The notes beneath the pieces are model-generated. The model was not told where the DNA came from, ran no database searches, and saw nothing but the letters and a program-made list of their open reading frames with translations. 64,000 nucleotides of DNA from Streptomyces ipomoeae 91-03 (GTDB lineage: Bacteria > Actinomycetota > Actinomycetes > Streptomycetales > Streptomycetaceae): assembly GCF_000317595.1 (NCBI RefSeq), contig NZ_AEJC01000629.1, positions 1 through 64,000 on the forward strand, read 5' to 3'. The translations under genes were made by a program, and so were the position numbers. Positions 44,404 through 54,045 of this stretch are shown here, piece after piece. Position 1 is the first letter of the stretch. The number at the start of each line of letters is the position of its first letter.

Positions 44404-45573
44404 TCAGTACGACTTGGGCAGGCCCAGGGTCTGGTGGGAGACGTAGTTGAGGATCATCTCCCGGCTCACCGGGGCGATACGGGAGACCCGGGCCGCCGTC
44501 ACCAGTGAGGCGAGGCCGAACTCGTTGGTGAGGCCGTTGCCGCCGAGGGTGTGCACCGCCTGGTCGACCGCCTTCACGCAGGCCTCCCCTGCCGCGTACT
44601 TCGCCATGTTGGCCGCCTCGCCCGCCGCCGCGTCGTCCCCCGAGTCGTACAGGTATGCCGCCTTCTGCATCATCAGACGGGCCAGTTCGAGTTCGATGTG
44701 GGACTGGGCGAGGGGGTGTGCGATCGCCTGGTGGGCGCCGATGGGCTGTCGCCATACGGTGCGGTCACGGGCGTATTCGACGGCCTTGGAGAGGGCGTAG
44801 CGGGCCATGCCGATCGCGAAGGCCGCCGTCATGATGCGTTCGGGGTTGAGGCCGGCGAAGAGCTGCAGCAGGCCGGCGTTCTCGTCGCCGACCAGGGCGT
44901 CGGCGGGGAGCCTGATGTCGTCGAAGGTCAGCTCGAACTGCTTCTCCGCGGCCTGGAGCTCCATGTCGATCTGGCGGTACTCGAAGCCGGGGGTGTCCCT
45001 GGGGACGATGAACAGGCAGGGTTTCAGGGTGCCGTCGCGGGCGTCTTCCGCGCGGCCGACGATCAGGGTGGCGTCCGCCTTGTCCACGCCGGAGATGAAG
45101 ACCTTGCGGCCGGTGAGCAGCCAATCGACTCCGTCGCGGCGGGCCGTGGTGGTGATGCGGTGGCTGTTGGAGCCGGCGTCGGGTTCTGTGATGCCGAAGG
45201 CCATGGTTCGGGTGCCGTTCGCCAGCGCGGGCAGCCAGGTTTGTTGCTGGGCCTCGGTGCCGAAGCGGGCGATGACTGTGCCGCAGATGGCCGGCGACAC
45301 GATCATCATCAGCAGTGGGCAGCCTGCGGCGCCGAGTTCTTCGAGGACGATGGAGAGTTCGGCTATGCCGCCGCCTCCGCCGCCGTATGCCTCCGGCAGG
45401 TTGACGCCGAGGTAGCCGAGCTTTGCCGCCTCGGACCAGAGTTCGTCGGGGTGGCGGCCTTCTTTGGTGACGGTTGTGATGTATTCGCGGCCGTAGCGCT
45501 TGCCGAGGGCGGAGACTGCGGCTCGTAGGGCCTTGTGTTCTTCGGTTTCGATCACAGGGGACACGGAGGACAT
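44404..45573 (-). CDS. Acyl-CoA dehydrogenase
   Basis: 389-residue FAD enzyme. MAFGITEPDAGSNSHRITTTA and LTGRKVFISGVDKAD form the FAD site; the C-terminal segment IAPVSREMILNYVSHQTLGLP supplies the likely catalytic Glu. AGGAG before ATG. It sits between the biotin carboxylase gene (107 bp upstream, across a dispersed repeat) and the enoyl-CoA hydratase. Probably oxidises a branched or terpenoid acyl-CoA, like isovaleryl- or citronellyl-CoA dehydrogenase. Confidence 0.9.
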   Translation of the reverse strand: MSSVSPVIETEEHKALRAAVSALGKRYGREYITTVTKEGRHPDELWSEAAKLGYLGVNLPEAYGGGGGGIAELSIVLEELGAAGCPLLMMIVSPAICGTVIARFGTEAQQQTWLPALANGTRTMAFGITEPDAGSNSHRITTTARRDGVDWLLTGRKVFISGVDKADATLIVGRAEDARDGTLKPCLFIVPRDTPGFEYRQIDMELQAAEKQFELTFDDIRLPADALVGDENAGLLQLFAGLNPERIMTAAFAIGMARYALSKAVEYARDRTVWRQPIGAHQAIAHPLAQSHIELELARLMMQKAAYLYDSGDDAAAGEAANMAKYAAGEACVKAVDQAVHTLGGNGLTNEFGLASLVTAARVSRIAPVSREMILNYVSHQTLGLPKSY

Positions 45574-45630
45574 GGGGCTCCTGAAGGGGAGGGTGCGTCG
45601 GTTCGTTGGAGGGTGCGGGTTTGTGGGGGT

Positions 45631-45686
45631 TGTTCGCGCCCACGCGGCGGGGCCGCATATCGATACGGCCCCGCGCCCCTTCAGCG
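45631..45686. repeat. Dispersed intergenic repeat inside the AtuA operon
   Basis: GTTGTTCGCGCCCACGCGGC to CCCCGCGCCCCTTCAGCGGGG, same module as near 31,400. It overlaps the last codons of the biotin carboxylase and may attenuate downstream expression. Confidence 0.65.
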
Positions 45687-47528
45687 GGGGTTGTCCTCGA
45701 CCATGGCCAGAAGGGCGCCCATTTCCACCTGCTGTCCAATGGCTGCGTGCAGGGCCGTCAGCGTTCCCGCGACCGGGGCCGTGATCTTGTGTTCCATCTT
45801 CATCGCCTCCAGCCAGAGGAGGGGGTCCCCGGCCTTCACCGCGGAGCCCGGCTTCAGGCCCTCTGCCACTCGTACGACCGTTCCCGGCATGGGGGCCAGT
45901 AGGGAGCCGGGTGCCTGGACGGTGGTCGGGTCGGGGAAGCGGGGCAGGGCTGTGAGCCTGGTGGTGTTCACGTAGCGGGCGTCGCCGTACCTCGCCACCT
46001 CGAATTTTCGCCTTACGCCGTCGACCTCCAGTACGACCAAGTGGGCGTCCGCGTGGGCCACCGTCACGCCGTCCGCCTTCAGGCCCCTTCGGGTGTGGCG
46101 GTACGTCGCCTCGTGTTCCTCGCCCGCCATCGTGTAGCGCCTGGTCCGGGGTTGTGAGGGGATGTTGCGCCAGCCGCCGAAGCGGGAGTGGCCCTGGGCG
46201 TCGGCGAGGGCGGCGGCCAGGGGGGCGTACGGGTCCGGGGTCGGGGCGGTCAGGTGGGGCAGGTGGCGGTCGTAGAAGGCCGTGGTCATGCGGGCCTGTG
46301 TGAACTCGTCGTGGCGCAGGGAGCGGATCAGGAGGTCGCGGTTGGTGGTCGGGCCGTGGATCGTCGTGTGCTCCAGGGCGCCGGCGAGGCGGCGGATCGC
46401 CTCCGCGCGGGTGGGGGCGTGGGCGATGATCTTGGCGAGCATGGGGTCGTAGTGGACGCCTATCTCGTCGCCGTCGGTGTAGCCGGTGTCCAGGCGGACG
46501 GCGTCGGGGGCGGTGAGGCGGTGGAGGGTGCCGGTCTGCGGGGACCAGTCGTGGGACGGGTCCTCGGCGTAGAGGCGGGCCTCGACGGCGTGGCCACGCG
46601 CGCGTGGGGGGTCGGTTTCGAGGGCGTGGCCTTCGGCGACGCGGATCTGGAGAGCGACCAGGTCCACGTCGAACACGGCTTCCGTCACCGGGTGTTCGAC
46701 CTGGAGGCGGGTGTTCATCTCCAGGAAGTGGGCCTTGCCGTCGGCGATCAGGAACTCGACGGTGCCCGCGCCGACGTAGTCGACGGCGTGGGCGGCGCGT
46801 ACGGCCAGCTCGTGCAGTTCCGTTTCGAGTGCGGGGGGCAGGGCGGGGGCGGGGGCCTCCTCGATGACCTTCTGGTGGCGGCGTTGGAGGGAGCAGTCGC
46901 GGGTGCCGAGGGTCCAGACCGTGCCGTGGGTGTCGGCGAGGATCTGCACCTCGACATGGCGGCCGTTCTCGACGTAGGGCTCGACGAAGACCTCGCCGTC
47001 GCCGAAGGCGCTGAGGGCTTCGGCGCGGGCCGCGGTCAGTTCCGTGTCCAGGTCCTCCAGGCGGCGTACGACACGCATTCCGCGCCCTCCGCCGCCCGCC
47101 GCTGCCTTCACGAGGACGGGTAGGTCGCCCTCAGTGACCTCATCCAGGGGTTCGAGGCCCATCAGTGCCTTCGCGCGCGTCTTGGAGGCCATCGCCTCGA
47201 TCGCGTCCGGGGGCGGTCCGATCCACATCAGGCCCGCGTCGAGGACGGCGCGCGCGAAGTCGGCGTTCTCGGAGAGGAAGCCGTAGCCGGGGTGGACGGC
47301 GTCCGCGCCGGCGGTGAGGGCGGCCTTGACGATCAGGTCGCTCCGTAGATACGTCTCGGAGGGGGCCGCTCCTGGGAGCCGTACCGTCGCGTCGGCCACG
47401 CGCGCGTGGAGGGCGTTTTCGTCGGCGTCGGAGTGCACGGCGACCGTTTGGATTCCCCACTCACGGCAGGTGCGGAAGATCCGGCAGGCGATCTCGCCCC
47501 GGTTGGCCACGAGGAGTGTCGAAATCAT
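45681..47528 (-). CDS. Acyl-CoA carboxylase alpha subunit (biotin carboxylase + BCCP)
   Basis: 615 residues. Biotin carboxylase domain: LLVANRGEIACRIFRTCRE, HPGYGFLSENADFA, ATP-binding KAAAGGGGRGM, active-site EMNTRLQVEHPVTE. The C-terminal biotinyl domain carries LEAMKMEH. The same frame is open upstream into the beta-subunit gene, but ATG 47528 with GAGGGA fits the conserved N-terminus. Pairs with the carboxyltransferase 8 bp upstream as a methylcrotonyl/geranyl-CoA-carboxylase-like complex. Confidence 0.95.
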   Translation of the reverse strand: MISTLLVANRGEIACRIFRTCREWGIQTVAVHSDADENALHARVADATVRLPGAAPSETYLRSDLIVKAALTAGADAVHPGYGFLSENADFARAVLDAGLMWIGPPPDAIEAMASKTRAKALMGLEPLDEVTEGDLPVLVKAAAGGGGRGMRVVRRLEDLDTELTAARAEALSAFGDGEVFVEPYVENGRHVEVQILADTHGTVWTLGTRDCSLQRRHQKVIEEAPAPALPPALETELHELAVRAAHAVDYVGAGTVEFLIADGKAHFLEMNTRLQVEHPVTEAVFDVDLVALQIRVAEGHALETDPPRARGHAVEARLYAEDPSHDWSPQTGTLHRLTAPDAVRLDTGYTDGDEIGVHYDPMLAKIIAHAPTRAEAIRRLAGALEHTTIHGPTTNRDLLIRSLRHDEFTQARMTTAFYDRHLPHLTAPTPDPYAPLAAALADAQGHSRFGGWRNIPSQPRTRRYTMAGEEHEATYRHTRRGLKADGVTVAHADAHLVVLEVDGVRRKFEVARYGDARYVNTTRLTALPRFPDPTTVQAPGSLLAPMPGTVVRVAEGLKPGSAVKAGDPLLWLEAMKMEHKITAPVAGTLTALHAAIGQQVEMGALLAMVEDNPR

Positions 47529-47536
47529 GTGGTCCC

Positions 47537-49135
47537 TCACATCCGGAAGACGCCGAAGCCACCGCGTGTGCCCTCGTAGGGGGCGGTGTGGATGGCGGAC
47601 AGGCACAGGCCGAGGACGGTGCGGGTGTCGCGCGGGTCGATGACGCCGTCGTCGTACAGCCGTCCGGACAGGAACATCGGCAGGGACTCGGACTCGATCT
47701 GCTGCTCGACCATGGCGCGCAGGGCGGCGTCGGCGTCCTCGTCGTACGGGCGGCCCTTCGCGGCGGCGGACTGGCGGGCGACGATCGACAGGACGCCGGC
47801 GAGTTGCTGTGGGCCCATCACCGCCGACTTGGCGCTGGGCCAGGCGAAGAGGAAGCGGGGGTCGTACGCCCGTCCGCACATGCCGTAGTGCCCGGCGCCG
47901 TACGAGGCGCCCATGAGCACGGAGAGATGGGGCACGCGGCTGTTGCTCACCGCGTTGATCATCATCGCGCCGTGTTTGATGATGCCGCCCTGCTCGTACT
48001 CCTTGCCGACCATGTAGCCGGTGGTGTTGTGGAGGAAGAGGAGGGGGATGTCGCGCTGGTTGGCGAGTTGGATGAACTGGGCGGCCTTCTGGGACTCCTC
48101 GCTGAAGAGGACGCCTTGGGCGTTGGCGAGGATGCCGACCGGGTAGCCGTGCAGGGTGGCCCAGCCGGTGGTGAGGCTGGTGCCGTAGAGGGGCTTGAAC
48201 TCGTCGTAGTCGGAGGCGTCGACGACGCGGGCGATGACCTCGCGGGGGTCGAAGGGCGTGCGGAGATCGCCGGGGACCACGCCCAGCAGTTCCTCCGGGT
48301 CGTACTTGGGTGGGGCGGCCGGGGCCGGGTCGGCGTACGCCTTGCGGTGGTTGAGGCGGGCGACGACGCGGCGGGCCTGGCGCAGGGCGTCGTGCTCGTC
48401 GACGGCGAAGTGGTCGGCGAGGCCCGACACGCGCGCGTGCATGTCGGCGCCGCCGAGCGACTCGTCGTCGCTCTCCTCGCCGGTGGCCATCTTCACCAGG
48501 GGTGGGCCGCCGAGGAACACCTTCGCGCGTTCCTTGACCATGATCACGTGGTCGGACATGCCGGGGATGTAGGCGCCGCCGGCGGTGGAGTTCCCGAAGA
48601 CGACCGCGATGGTCGGGATTCCGGCCGCCGACAGTCTGGTGAGGTCCCGGAAGATGGCGCCTCCGGGGATGAAGATCTCCTTCTGGGAGGGGAGGTCGGC
48701 GCCGCCGGACTCCACGAGGCTGATGCAGGGCAGTCGGTTGGCGAGTGCGATGTCGTTCGCGCGGAGGGCCTTCTTCAGCGACCACGGGTTGCTGGCGCCG
48801 CCGCGTACGGTCGGGTCGTTGGCGGTGATCAGGCACTCGACGCCCTCGACGACTCCGATGCCGGTGACGAGGGAGGCGCCGACCGTGTAGTCGCTGCCCC
48901 AGGCGGCCAGCGGGGACAGCTCCAGGAAGGGGGTGTCGGGGTCGAGGAGCAGTTCGACGCGCTCGCGGGCGAGGAGCTTGCCGCGTTCGCGGTGCCGTTC
49001 GACGTACTTCTCGCCGCCGCCCGCGAGGGCCTTCGCGTGCTCGGTGTCGAGTTCGGCGAGCTGCGCGAGCATGGCCTCGCGGTTCGCCGTGTAGTCGGGG
49101 CCGCCCGTGTCGAGGGCGGAGTTGAGGACCGTCAC
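47537..49135 (-). CDS. Acyl-CoA carboxylase beta subunit (carboxyltransferase)
   Basis: 532 residues, transfers CO2 from biotin to an acyl-CoA. NDPTVRGGASNPWSLKKALR, GGADLPSQKEIFIPGG, GNSTAGGAYIPGMSD and MGASYGAGHYGMCGRAY are hallmarks of the MCC/GCC beta family rather than propionyl-CoA carboxylases. The GTG start overlaps the AtuA stop by 4 bp. With AtuA next to it, geranyl-CoA-like or methylcrotonyl-CoA-like substrates are both possible. Confidence 0.95.
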   Translation of the reverse strand: MTVLNSALDTGGPDYTANREAMLAQLAELDTEHAKALAGGGEKYVERHRERGKLLARERVELLLDPDTPFLELSPLAAWGSDYTVGASLVTGIGVVEGVECLITANDPTVRGGASNPWSLKKALRANDIALANRLPCISLVESGGADLPSQKEIFIPGGAIFRDLTRLSAAGIPTIAVVFGNSTAGGAYIPGMSDHVIMVKERAKVFLGGPPLVKMATGEESDDESLGGADMHARVSGLADHFAVDEHDALRQARRVVARLNHRKAYADPAPAAPPKYDPEELLGVVPGDLRTPFDPREVIARVVDASDYDEFKPLYGTSLTTGWATLHGYPVGILANAQGVLFSEESQKAAQFIQLANQRDIPLLFLHNTTGYMVGKEYEQGGIIKHGAMMINAVSNSRVPHLSVLMGASYGAGHYGMCGRAYDPRFLFAWPSAKSAVMGPQQLAGVLSIVARQSAAAKGRPYDEDADAALRAMVEQQIESESLPMFLSGRLYDDGVIDPRDTRTVLGLCLSAIHTAPYEGTRGGFGVFRM

Positions 49136-50820
49136 AGGAGGATCTCCGGTATGTCCAGGTGGCGGGAGCGCAGCCATTCGCCGAGGGCCTTGGCCTGGGG
49201 GTCGAAACGGTGCTGGGAGGCGACGCCCTCGCCGAGGATTCCCTCGACGGTGAAGTTGAGGGCGCGGAGGTTGGGGAGGGTGTGGCGGGTGACGGGCAAC
49301 TCGGCTGTCTCCGGGAGGAGTTCGCGAATCCGGTCGACGGTGAGGGTGTGCGCCAGCCAACGCCAGGCGTCGTCCGTGCGGGCCCAGAGGCCGATGTTCG
49401 CGTCGCCGCCCTTGTCGCCGCTGCGGGCGCCGGCGACGAGGCCGAGGGGGGCGCGGCGGGTGGGGAGTCCGGTGGGCAGGGGCTCGGGCAGGGGTGGTTC
49501 GGGTACGGCGTCGAGTACGAGGGTGTCGTGCGCCGGGGGGACGGGGAGTCGGCGGCCGTCGTGGAGGACCGCCGTATGGTCCACGGCCCCTTGACCTGTG
49601 TGGATGGCTTCGAAGACCCCGTAGGGCGTGCCCTTTCCGGGTGGGGCGAGGACGTGGAAGCCGGGGTAACTGGCGAGGGCGAGTTCGACGGCGGCTCCGC
49701 TGAGGGCGCGGCCGACCGTGTTCGGGTCGGGGTCGCGTACGACGAGGCGAAGCAGGGCGCTCGCGGTCTCCTCGGTGGGAGCGTCGGGGTGGTCGGTGCG
49801 GGCCAGTTCCCATGTGATGTGCGCGGGGCGGGACTTGGTCAGGGCGTCGGTCAGCTGTTCGCGGACGAGGGCGGCCTTCGCCTCGATGCCGAGGCCGGTG
49901 AGGACGAAGGTGACCTCGCCCCGGTGCCCGCCGAGTCGGTTGAGGCCGACCTTGAGGGTGGGGGGTGGGGCCTCGCCGCGTACGCCGTCGATACGGACGC
50001 GGTCGGGGCCGTCCTGGGTGAGTCGTACGGTGTCCAGGCGGGCGGTGACGTCGGGGCCGGCGTATCGGGCGCCGGACGTCTCGTAGAGCAGTTGGGCCGT
50101 CACGGTGCCGATGTCGACGAAGCCGCCGGTGCCGGGGTGTTTGGTGATGACGCAGCTGCCGTCCTCGTGGAGTTCGGCGAGGGGGAAGCCGGGGTGGCGT
50201 ACGTCGCCTTCGTGGAAGAAGGCGTAGTTGCCGCCGGTGGCCTGTGTCCCGCACTCCAGTACGTGTCCGGCGACGACGGCGCCCGCGAGGCGGTCGTACT
50301 CCCCCGGGTCCCAGCCGAAGTGGGCGGCGGCGGGGCCGGTGACCAGCGCCGCGTCCGTCACCCGGCCCGTGACGACGACGTCCGCGCCCTCGCGCAGACA
50401 GGCGGCGATACCGAAGCCGCCGAGGTAGGCGTGGGCGGCGAGGCTGCCGGGGTGCCGGGCGGTGAGGTCGTCGCCCTCGACGTGGGCCACGCGGACCGGG
50501 ATGCCGAGCCGGTCCGCCAACTGCCGTACGGCATCGGCGAGTCCGGCGGGGTTGAGGCCGCCGGCGTTGGTGACGACGCGGACGCCCCGCTCATGGGCGA
50601 TGCCGAGGCATTCCTCCAGTTGGCGGAGGAAGGTGCGGGCGTGGCCGGCGGTGGGGTCGCCGGGGTTCTTCAGGCGGTCGCGGCCGAGGATCAGCATCGT
50701 CAGCTCGGCCAGATAGTCGCCGGTGAGGACGTCCAGGTCGCCGCCGGTGAGCATCTCGCGCATGGCGTCGAAGCGGTCGCCGTAGAAGCCGGAGGCGTTG
50801 CCTATGCGGAGCACGCTCAC
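49132..50820 (-). CDS. AtuA-family protein (acyclic terpene utilisation, DUF1446)
   Basis: 562 residues. [20 protein letters not shown] opens the conserved domain, then [35 protein letters not shown] and [11 protein letters not shown]. The C-terminal [20 protein letters not shown] segment is the second conserved AtuA block. AtuA is required for acyclic terpene use in Pseudomonas, but its reaction is unproven. GTG start overlaps the upstream stop by 4 bp; the downstream carboxylase overlaps equally, so expression is coupled. Confidence 0.92.
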   Translation of the reverse strand: MSVLRIGNASGFYGDRFDAMREMLTGGDLDVLTGDYLAELTMLILGRDRLKNPGDPTAGHARTFLRQLEECLGIAHERGVRVVTNAGGLNPAGLADAVRQLADRLGIPVRVAHVEGDDLTARHPGSLAAHAYLGGFGIAACLREGADVVVTGRVTDAALVTGPAAAHFGWDPGEYDRLAGAVVAGHVLECGTQATGGNYAFFHEGDVRHPGFPLAELHEDGSCVITKHPGTGGFVDIGTVTAQLLYETSGARYAGPDVTARLDTVRLTQDGPDRVRIDGVRGEAPPPTLKVGLNRLGGHRGEVTFVLTGLGIEAKAALVREQLTDALTKSRPAHITWELARTDHPDAPTEETASALLRLVVRDPDPNTVGRALSGAAVELALASYPGFHVLAPPGKGTPYGVFEAIHTGQGAVDHTAVLHDGRRLPVPPAHDTLVLDAVPEPPLPEPLPTGLPTRRAPLGLVAGARSGDKGGDANIGLWARTDDAWRWLAHTLTVDRIRELLPETAELPVTRHTLPNLRALNFTVEGILGEGVASQHRFDPQAKALGEWLRSRHLDIPEILL

Positions 50821-51611
50821 TGGACGGTTCCCTTGGGCGTGCGTCCGGCGCCGGGTGGCCCGGCGAAGGCCTGGGCGATGTCCAGCCACTGGTCGGCGTC
50901 CGTGCCTTCGGCGCGTAGGGCGAGGTCGGTGCGGTGGGCGCGTTGGGTGACCAGGAGGCAGAAGTCGAGGGCGGGGCCGGTGACGCGGTCGGTGGCGTCC
51001 TCGGGGCCATACGTCCACAGCTCGCCGGAGGGGCCGCGGAGTTCGACGCGGAACTCCTCGAACGGTGGGGTCAGTCCCTGTACCCCGAAGGCGAAGTCGC
51101 GGGTGCTGACGCCGAGGCGGACGATGTGCCGGAGCCGGTCGGTGGGGGCGCGGGTCACGCCGAGCGCGTCGGCGATGTCCTGGCCGTGGGCCCAGGTCTC
51201 CATCAACCGGGCGCTCGCCATCGAGGCGGTGGACATGGGCGGCCCGAACCAGGGGAACCGCGCGCCCGCGGGCGCGGCGCGCAGCGCGTCCGCCAGGGCC
51301 CGGCGCCCGGCCCGCCACTCGGCCAGCAACTGGACGGGCGAGGTGCCGGCGCCCTCCTCGGCGCCGTTGTCCACGAAGTCCCCGGGCTGGAGCAGGGCGT
51401 TCTCGACCTCCCCGGCGAAGGCGCCCTCATCGGTGACGGCGAGCAGGGACGCGCGGTCGGTCCAGGCGAGGTGCGCGATCTGGTGGGCGATCGTCCACCG
51501 CGGCGCGGGCGTCGCGAGCGCCCAGCGCTCGGCGGGCACCTCGGCCACGAGCGCGTCGAGTTCATCGCCCTCGGCGCATAGATCGTCGATGACGGGCGTG
51601 GGGTCGGCCAT
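50817..51611 (-). CDS. TIGR03084-type DinB/maleylpyruvate-isomerase-like protein
   Basis: 264 residues, metal-binding helical bundle: [32 protein letters not shown] (His pair), [21 protein letters not shown] (third His), and a C-terminal subdomain. Family members may use mycothiol, but the substrate is unknown. First gene of the operon. No ribosome site precedes ATG 51611; an alternative ATG 51659 would cover the palindromic operator, so the shorter form is preferred. Confidence 0.87.
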   Translation of the reverse strand: MADPTPVIDDLCAEGDELDALVAEVPAERWALATPAPRWTIAHQIAHLAWTDRASLLAVTDEGAFAGEVENALLQPGDFVDNGAEEGAGTSPVQLLAEWRAGRRALADALRAAPAGARFPWFGPPMSTASMASARLMETWAHGQDIADALGVTRAPTDRLRHIVRLGVSTRDFAFGVQGLTPPFEEFRVELRGPSGELWTYGPEDATDRVTGPALDFCLLVTQRAHRTDLALRAEGTDADQWLDIAQAFAGPPGAGRTPKGTVQ

Positions 51612-51644
51612 GGAGGGGAGCTTGGCAGGCGGACCAGAAACAAT

Positions 51645-51656
51645 CAAGCGCGCTTG
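51645..51656. promoter_or_regulatory. Palindrome CAAGCGCGCTTG at the head of the AtuA operon
   Basis: Perfect 12-bp inverted repeat 33 bp upstream of the first gene, where an operator would overlap the promoter or leader. Likely site for the TetR protein encoded at the operon end. Confidence 0.6.
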
Positions 51657-52014
51657 CATTCTTCACTGCGGCACGACAACCGTCATTGGTCAGTGGCCGA
51701 TCCACAACGGGCGTTGACCATGATCTGGCCGCCGGCGGCGAGCGGTCGACGATGCCGGACAGACAGGTCACCACACGGGTCATCAACTCGCGGGTGCGTG
51801 AGGGTCGGCGACGGAGGGGCGGGCACCCAGGACCTCGATGAGGCGTTCGGCGCCGGCGGTGGCGGCGGCGAGGAGGAGGAGGCCGAGCCGGGCGGGGAGC
51901 GGTAGCCGAGGAGGCCGGAGGCGACCATTTGTTCGAGCGGCGTAAGTTGCAAATGAGGTTTACAGGCCTGACAGGGTCCACTATCATGGACTACTCAGCC
52001 CACTAGGCTGAACC
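51657..52014. other. Divergent intergenic region
   Basis: No gene seen. The right end holds the EamA promoter. The left part has Glu/Gly-like GAGGAGG runs without a convincing frame. Confidence 0.5.
51959..51987 (+). promoter_or_regulatory. Promoter of the EamA transporter gene
   Basis: TTTACA (51959-51964), 17-bp spacer, TATCAT (51982-51987). A TCCA-CTATCA-TGGA inverted repeat overlaps the -10, suggesting regulation there. Confidence 0.65.
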
Positions 52015-52998
52015 ATGCTCCATGCCTTGGTTCTCCGCTCATCCTGGACGGCCCCCGTGACACTCCCCAGCGCTGACCGACCCGTGCACGCGTCCGCGGC
52101 CTCGCCCACGCGCACGACCCCGTCGGCTTCCGCGCGGCGGGGCGCTCTCGGGCCGGTGGGGCTGGTGCTGGCCGGGGGGATCTCGGTGCAGTTCGGCGGG
52201 GCGTTGGCGGTGAGTCTGATGCCTCGGGCCGGGGCGCTCGGGGTGGTGGCCCTGCGGCTCGCGGTGGCCGCGTTGGTGCTGCTCGTCGTCTGCAGCCCCC
52301 GGTTGCGCGGGCACTCGCGCACCGACTGGGGCACGGTCGTCGTCTTCGGGATCACCATGGCCGCGATGAACGGCCTCTTCTACCAGTCCGTCGCCCGCAT
52401 CCCCCTCGGCCTCGCCGTCACCCTGGAGGTGCTCGGCCCGCTGGCCCTGTCCGTCCTCGCCTCCCGCCGGGCGGTGAACCTGGTGTGGGCCGGGCTGGCG
52501 CTGTGCGGCGTCTTCCTGCTCGGCGGCGGGGGTGGCGGCGGCTTCGGCGACCTGGACCCGGTCGGCGTGGCGTTCGCGCTCTCCGCCGGGGCGATGTGGG
52601 CCATGTACATAGTCTTCAGCGCGCGTACGGGCCGACGGTTCCCGCAGGCCGACGGGCTGGCGCTGGCCATGGCGGTCGCGGCGGTGCTGTTCCTGCCGCT
52701 CGGGGTGATCGAGTCCGGGACGCGGCTTCTCGACCCGACGACCATGGCTCTGGGTGCCGCCGTCGCCGTACTGTCCTCCGTCCTCCCCTACACCCTCGAA
52801 CTCCTCGCCCTGCGCCGCCTCCCCGCCTCCACCTTCGCCGTCCTCATGAGCCTGGAGCCCGCCATCGCGGCGACCGCCGGGTTCCTCATCCTGAACCAGA
52901 CCCTCTCCATGACCGAGTCCCTGGCGATCGCGCTGGTCATCGGGGCGAGCATGGGGGCGGTACGGACACAGGTGGGGCGGGGGAAGGCGAACCGGTGA
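52015..52998 (+). CDS. EamA/RhaT-family (DMT) transporter
   Basis: 327 residues with ten predicted helices in two EamA repeats (VALRLAVAALVLLVVCS, ARIPLGLAVTLEVLGPLALS; second repeat LRRLPASTFAVLMSLEPAIAA). RhtA-like members export amino acids or purines such as threonine/homoserine. The GLGGGGGGGFGD loop between helices is Gly-rich. ATG 52015 sits about 20 bp after the expected transcription start; GTG 52057 is an alternative that would shorten the leader. Confidence 0.87.
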   Translation: MLHALVLRSSWTAPVTLPSADRPVHASAASPTRTTPSASARRGALGPVGLVLAGGISVQFGGALAVSLMPRAGALGVVALRLAVAALVLLVVCSPRLRGHSRTDWGTVVVFGITMAAMNGLFYQSVARIPLGLAVTLEVLGPLALSVLASRRAVNLVWAGLALCGVFLLGGGGGGGFGDLDPVGVAFALSAGAMWAMYIVFSARTGRRFPQADGLALAMAVAAVLFLPLGVIESGTRLLDPTTMALGAAVAVLSSVLPYTLELLALRRLPASTFAVLMSLEPAIAATAGFLILNQTLSMTESLAIALVIGASMGAVRTQVGRGKANR

Positions 52999-53143
52999 CC
53001 CCTCGGCCCCAGACGGGCACGAGGGACGTTCCAGGTGGAAGCCGCGGGACACATCGCCTCCCACGCCCAATCGTTCAGCGGCGGAATTGACGAGTCGGGC
53101 CAGGTGGGTGGTGTCGCACTGCGCCGCAGGGGCGAACCGGGAC

Positions 53144-53206
53144 GATACACCCCATGGCTCGCAGGCTGCCGATGACGACGTCCGACGGGTCGTCATCATC
53201 GGGCCT
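53144..53206 (-). pseudogene. Remnant of a second small-secreted-protein gene
   Basis: DDDDPSDVVIGSLRAMGC on the minus strand mirrors DDEADVVIGNLQAVEC of the neighbouring gene (53218-53460). No start or signal peptide remains, so this is a decayed tandem copy. Confidence 0.55.
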
Positions 53207-53217
53207 GAGACACGGGG

Positions 53218-53460
53218 TCAATCTTCGACGGGCCCGATGTTGGCCTTGAAGTCCTGATTGCACTCCACGGCCTGAAGGTTGCCGATGACGACGTCGGCCT
53301 CGTCGTCGCGCCTGCGGTCATCGTCGGCGCCGGACCCGATCACCGCGCAGAAGCTGCCGATCGCAGGGTTGTCGTCGGCGTGCGACGTCACCGCGCCGCC
53401 GAGAGCTGTGCCACCGACCATGATCGCTACGGCCGCGGCCGTCTTGAGCTTGTTCGTCAC
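53218..53460 (-). CDS. Small secreted protein
   Basis: 80 residues: signal peptide (TAAAVAIMVGGTALGGAVTSHA) and a mature part of about 50 residues, acidic (GADDDRRRDDEADVV), with two Cys that could form a disulfide. GTG start with AAGGAA upstream. Chaplin-like size and NPAIGSFCAVIGS hint at a surface protein, but the chaplin sequence itself is absent. Its promoter lies in an unusually AT-rich patch. Function unknown. Confidence 0.8.
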   Translation of the reverse strand: MTNKLKTAAAVAIMVGGTALGGAVTSHADDNPAIGSFCAVIGSGADDDRRRDDEADVVIGNLQAVECNQDFKANIGPVED

Positions 53461-53666
53461 GTCTCTGATTCCTTCGTGCGCCGGGTCCTTAGCGGACTAC
53501 ATATGGACAGAAAATGTCTGATTACTTACCTATTGGCGCTTTTATACATGATCTGGAGTAACTGGACACTCTGGAACGCCCGGCAGGACGGCAAGCCACC
53601 CCGGCGGGCAACACCAAGCGAACGGTGACGGCCGTTGCTCTTCTTTCGGGCGTCGTAGCCGCGTGA

Positions 53667-54045
53667 GGCGGCCGGGACGACGACAGGAGCCGGCACGAAT
53701 GGGCTGAGTCCGGCGTCGCCCTCCTGCGGTGCGGGACGCCCTTCGGCGTCATCCGTCTCTCCGCCGAAGTCGTGCACGCGGCGGCCCGGACGGAGGACCC
53801 GGGCGAGGCCGAACTCGCCGCCGAACCGCCGGTGTCCGTTCCCGTCGTACGTCACCTGTCACGCGTCGTGCGCGCAGTTCACGACCCTGTCCCGGGTGCG
53901 GCAGCGCACGGGGCACCTGTTCGTGCACAGCACCGTCAACAAGCACCCGAACGCCACCCAGTGGCGGGCGGGCGACTTCACCCACCGGGCGCACAGGGCG
54001 GCGTTCGGGCCCATTCGTCATCGGTCACGAAAGGGCGCTCCATGA
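53667..54045 (+). pseudogene. Frame-disrupted gene remnant
   Basis: Protein-like sequence starts in one frame (HEWAESGVALLRCGTPFGV and EVVHAAARTEDPGEAE) and appears to switch near 53,820 to another (TGHLFVHSTVNKHPN, WRAGDFTHRAHRAAFGP). The first half resembles Streptomyces hypothetical proteins; the second I do not recognise. A frameshift or two joined fragments would explain it. Confidence 0.35.

Noticed and set aside
45681-48836. Continuous frame suggesting a fused biotin carboxylase-carboxyltransferase
   Set aside because: The upstream part is out of frame with the beta subunit; conserved starts and ribosome sites show separate genes.
49132-51318. Extended AtuA frame starting upstream
   Set aside because: The added part overlaps the DinB-like gene in a wrong frame; GTG 50820 fits the conserved AtuA start.
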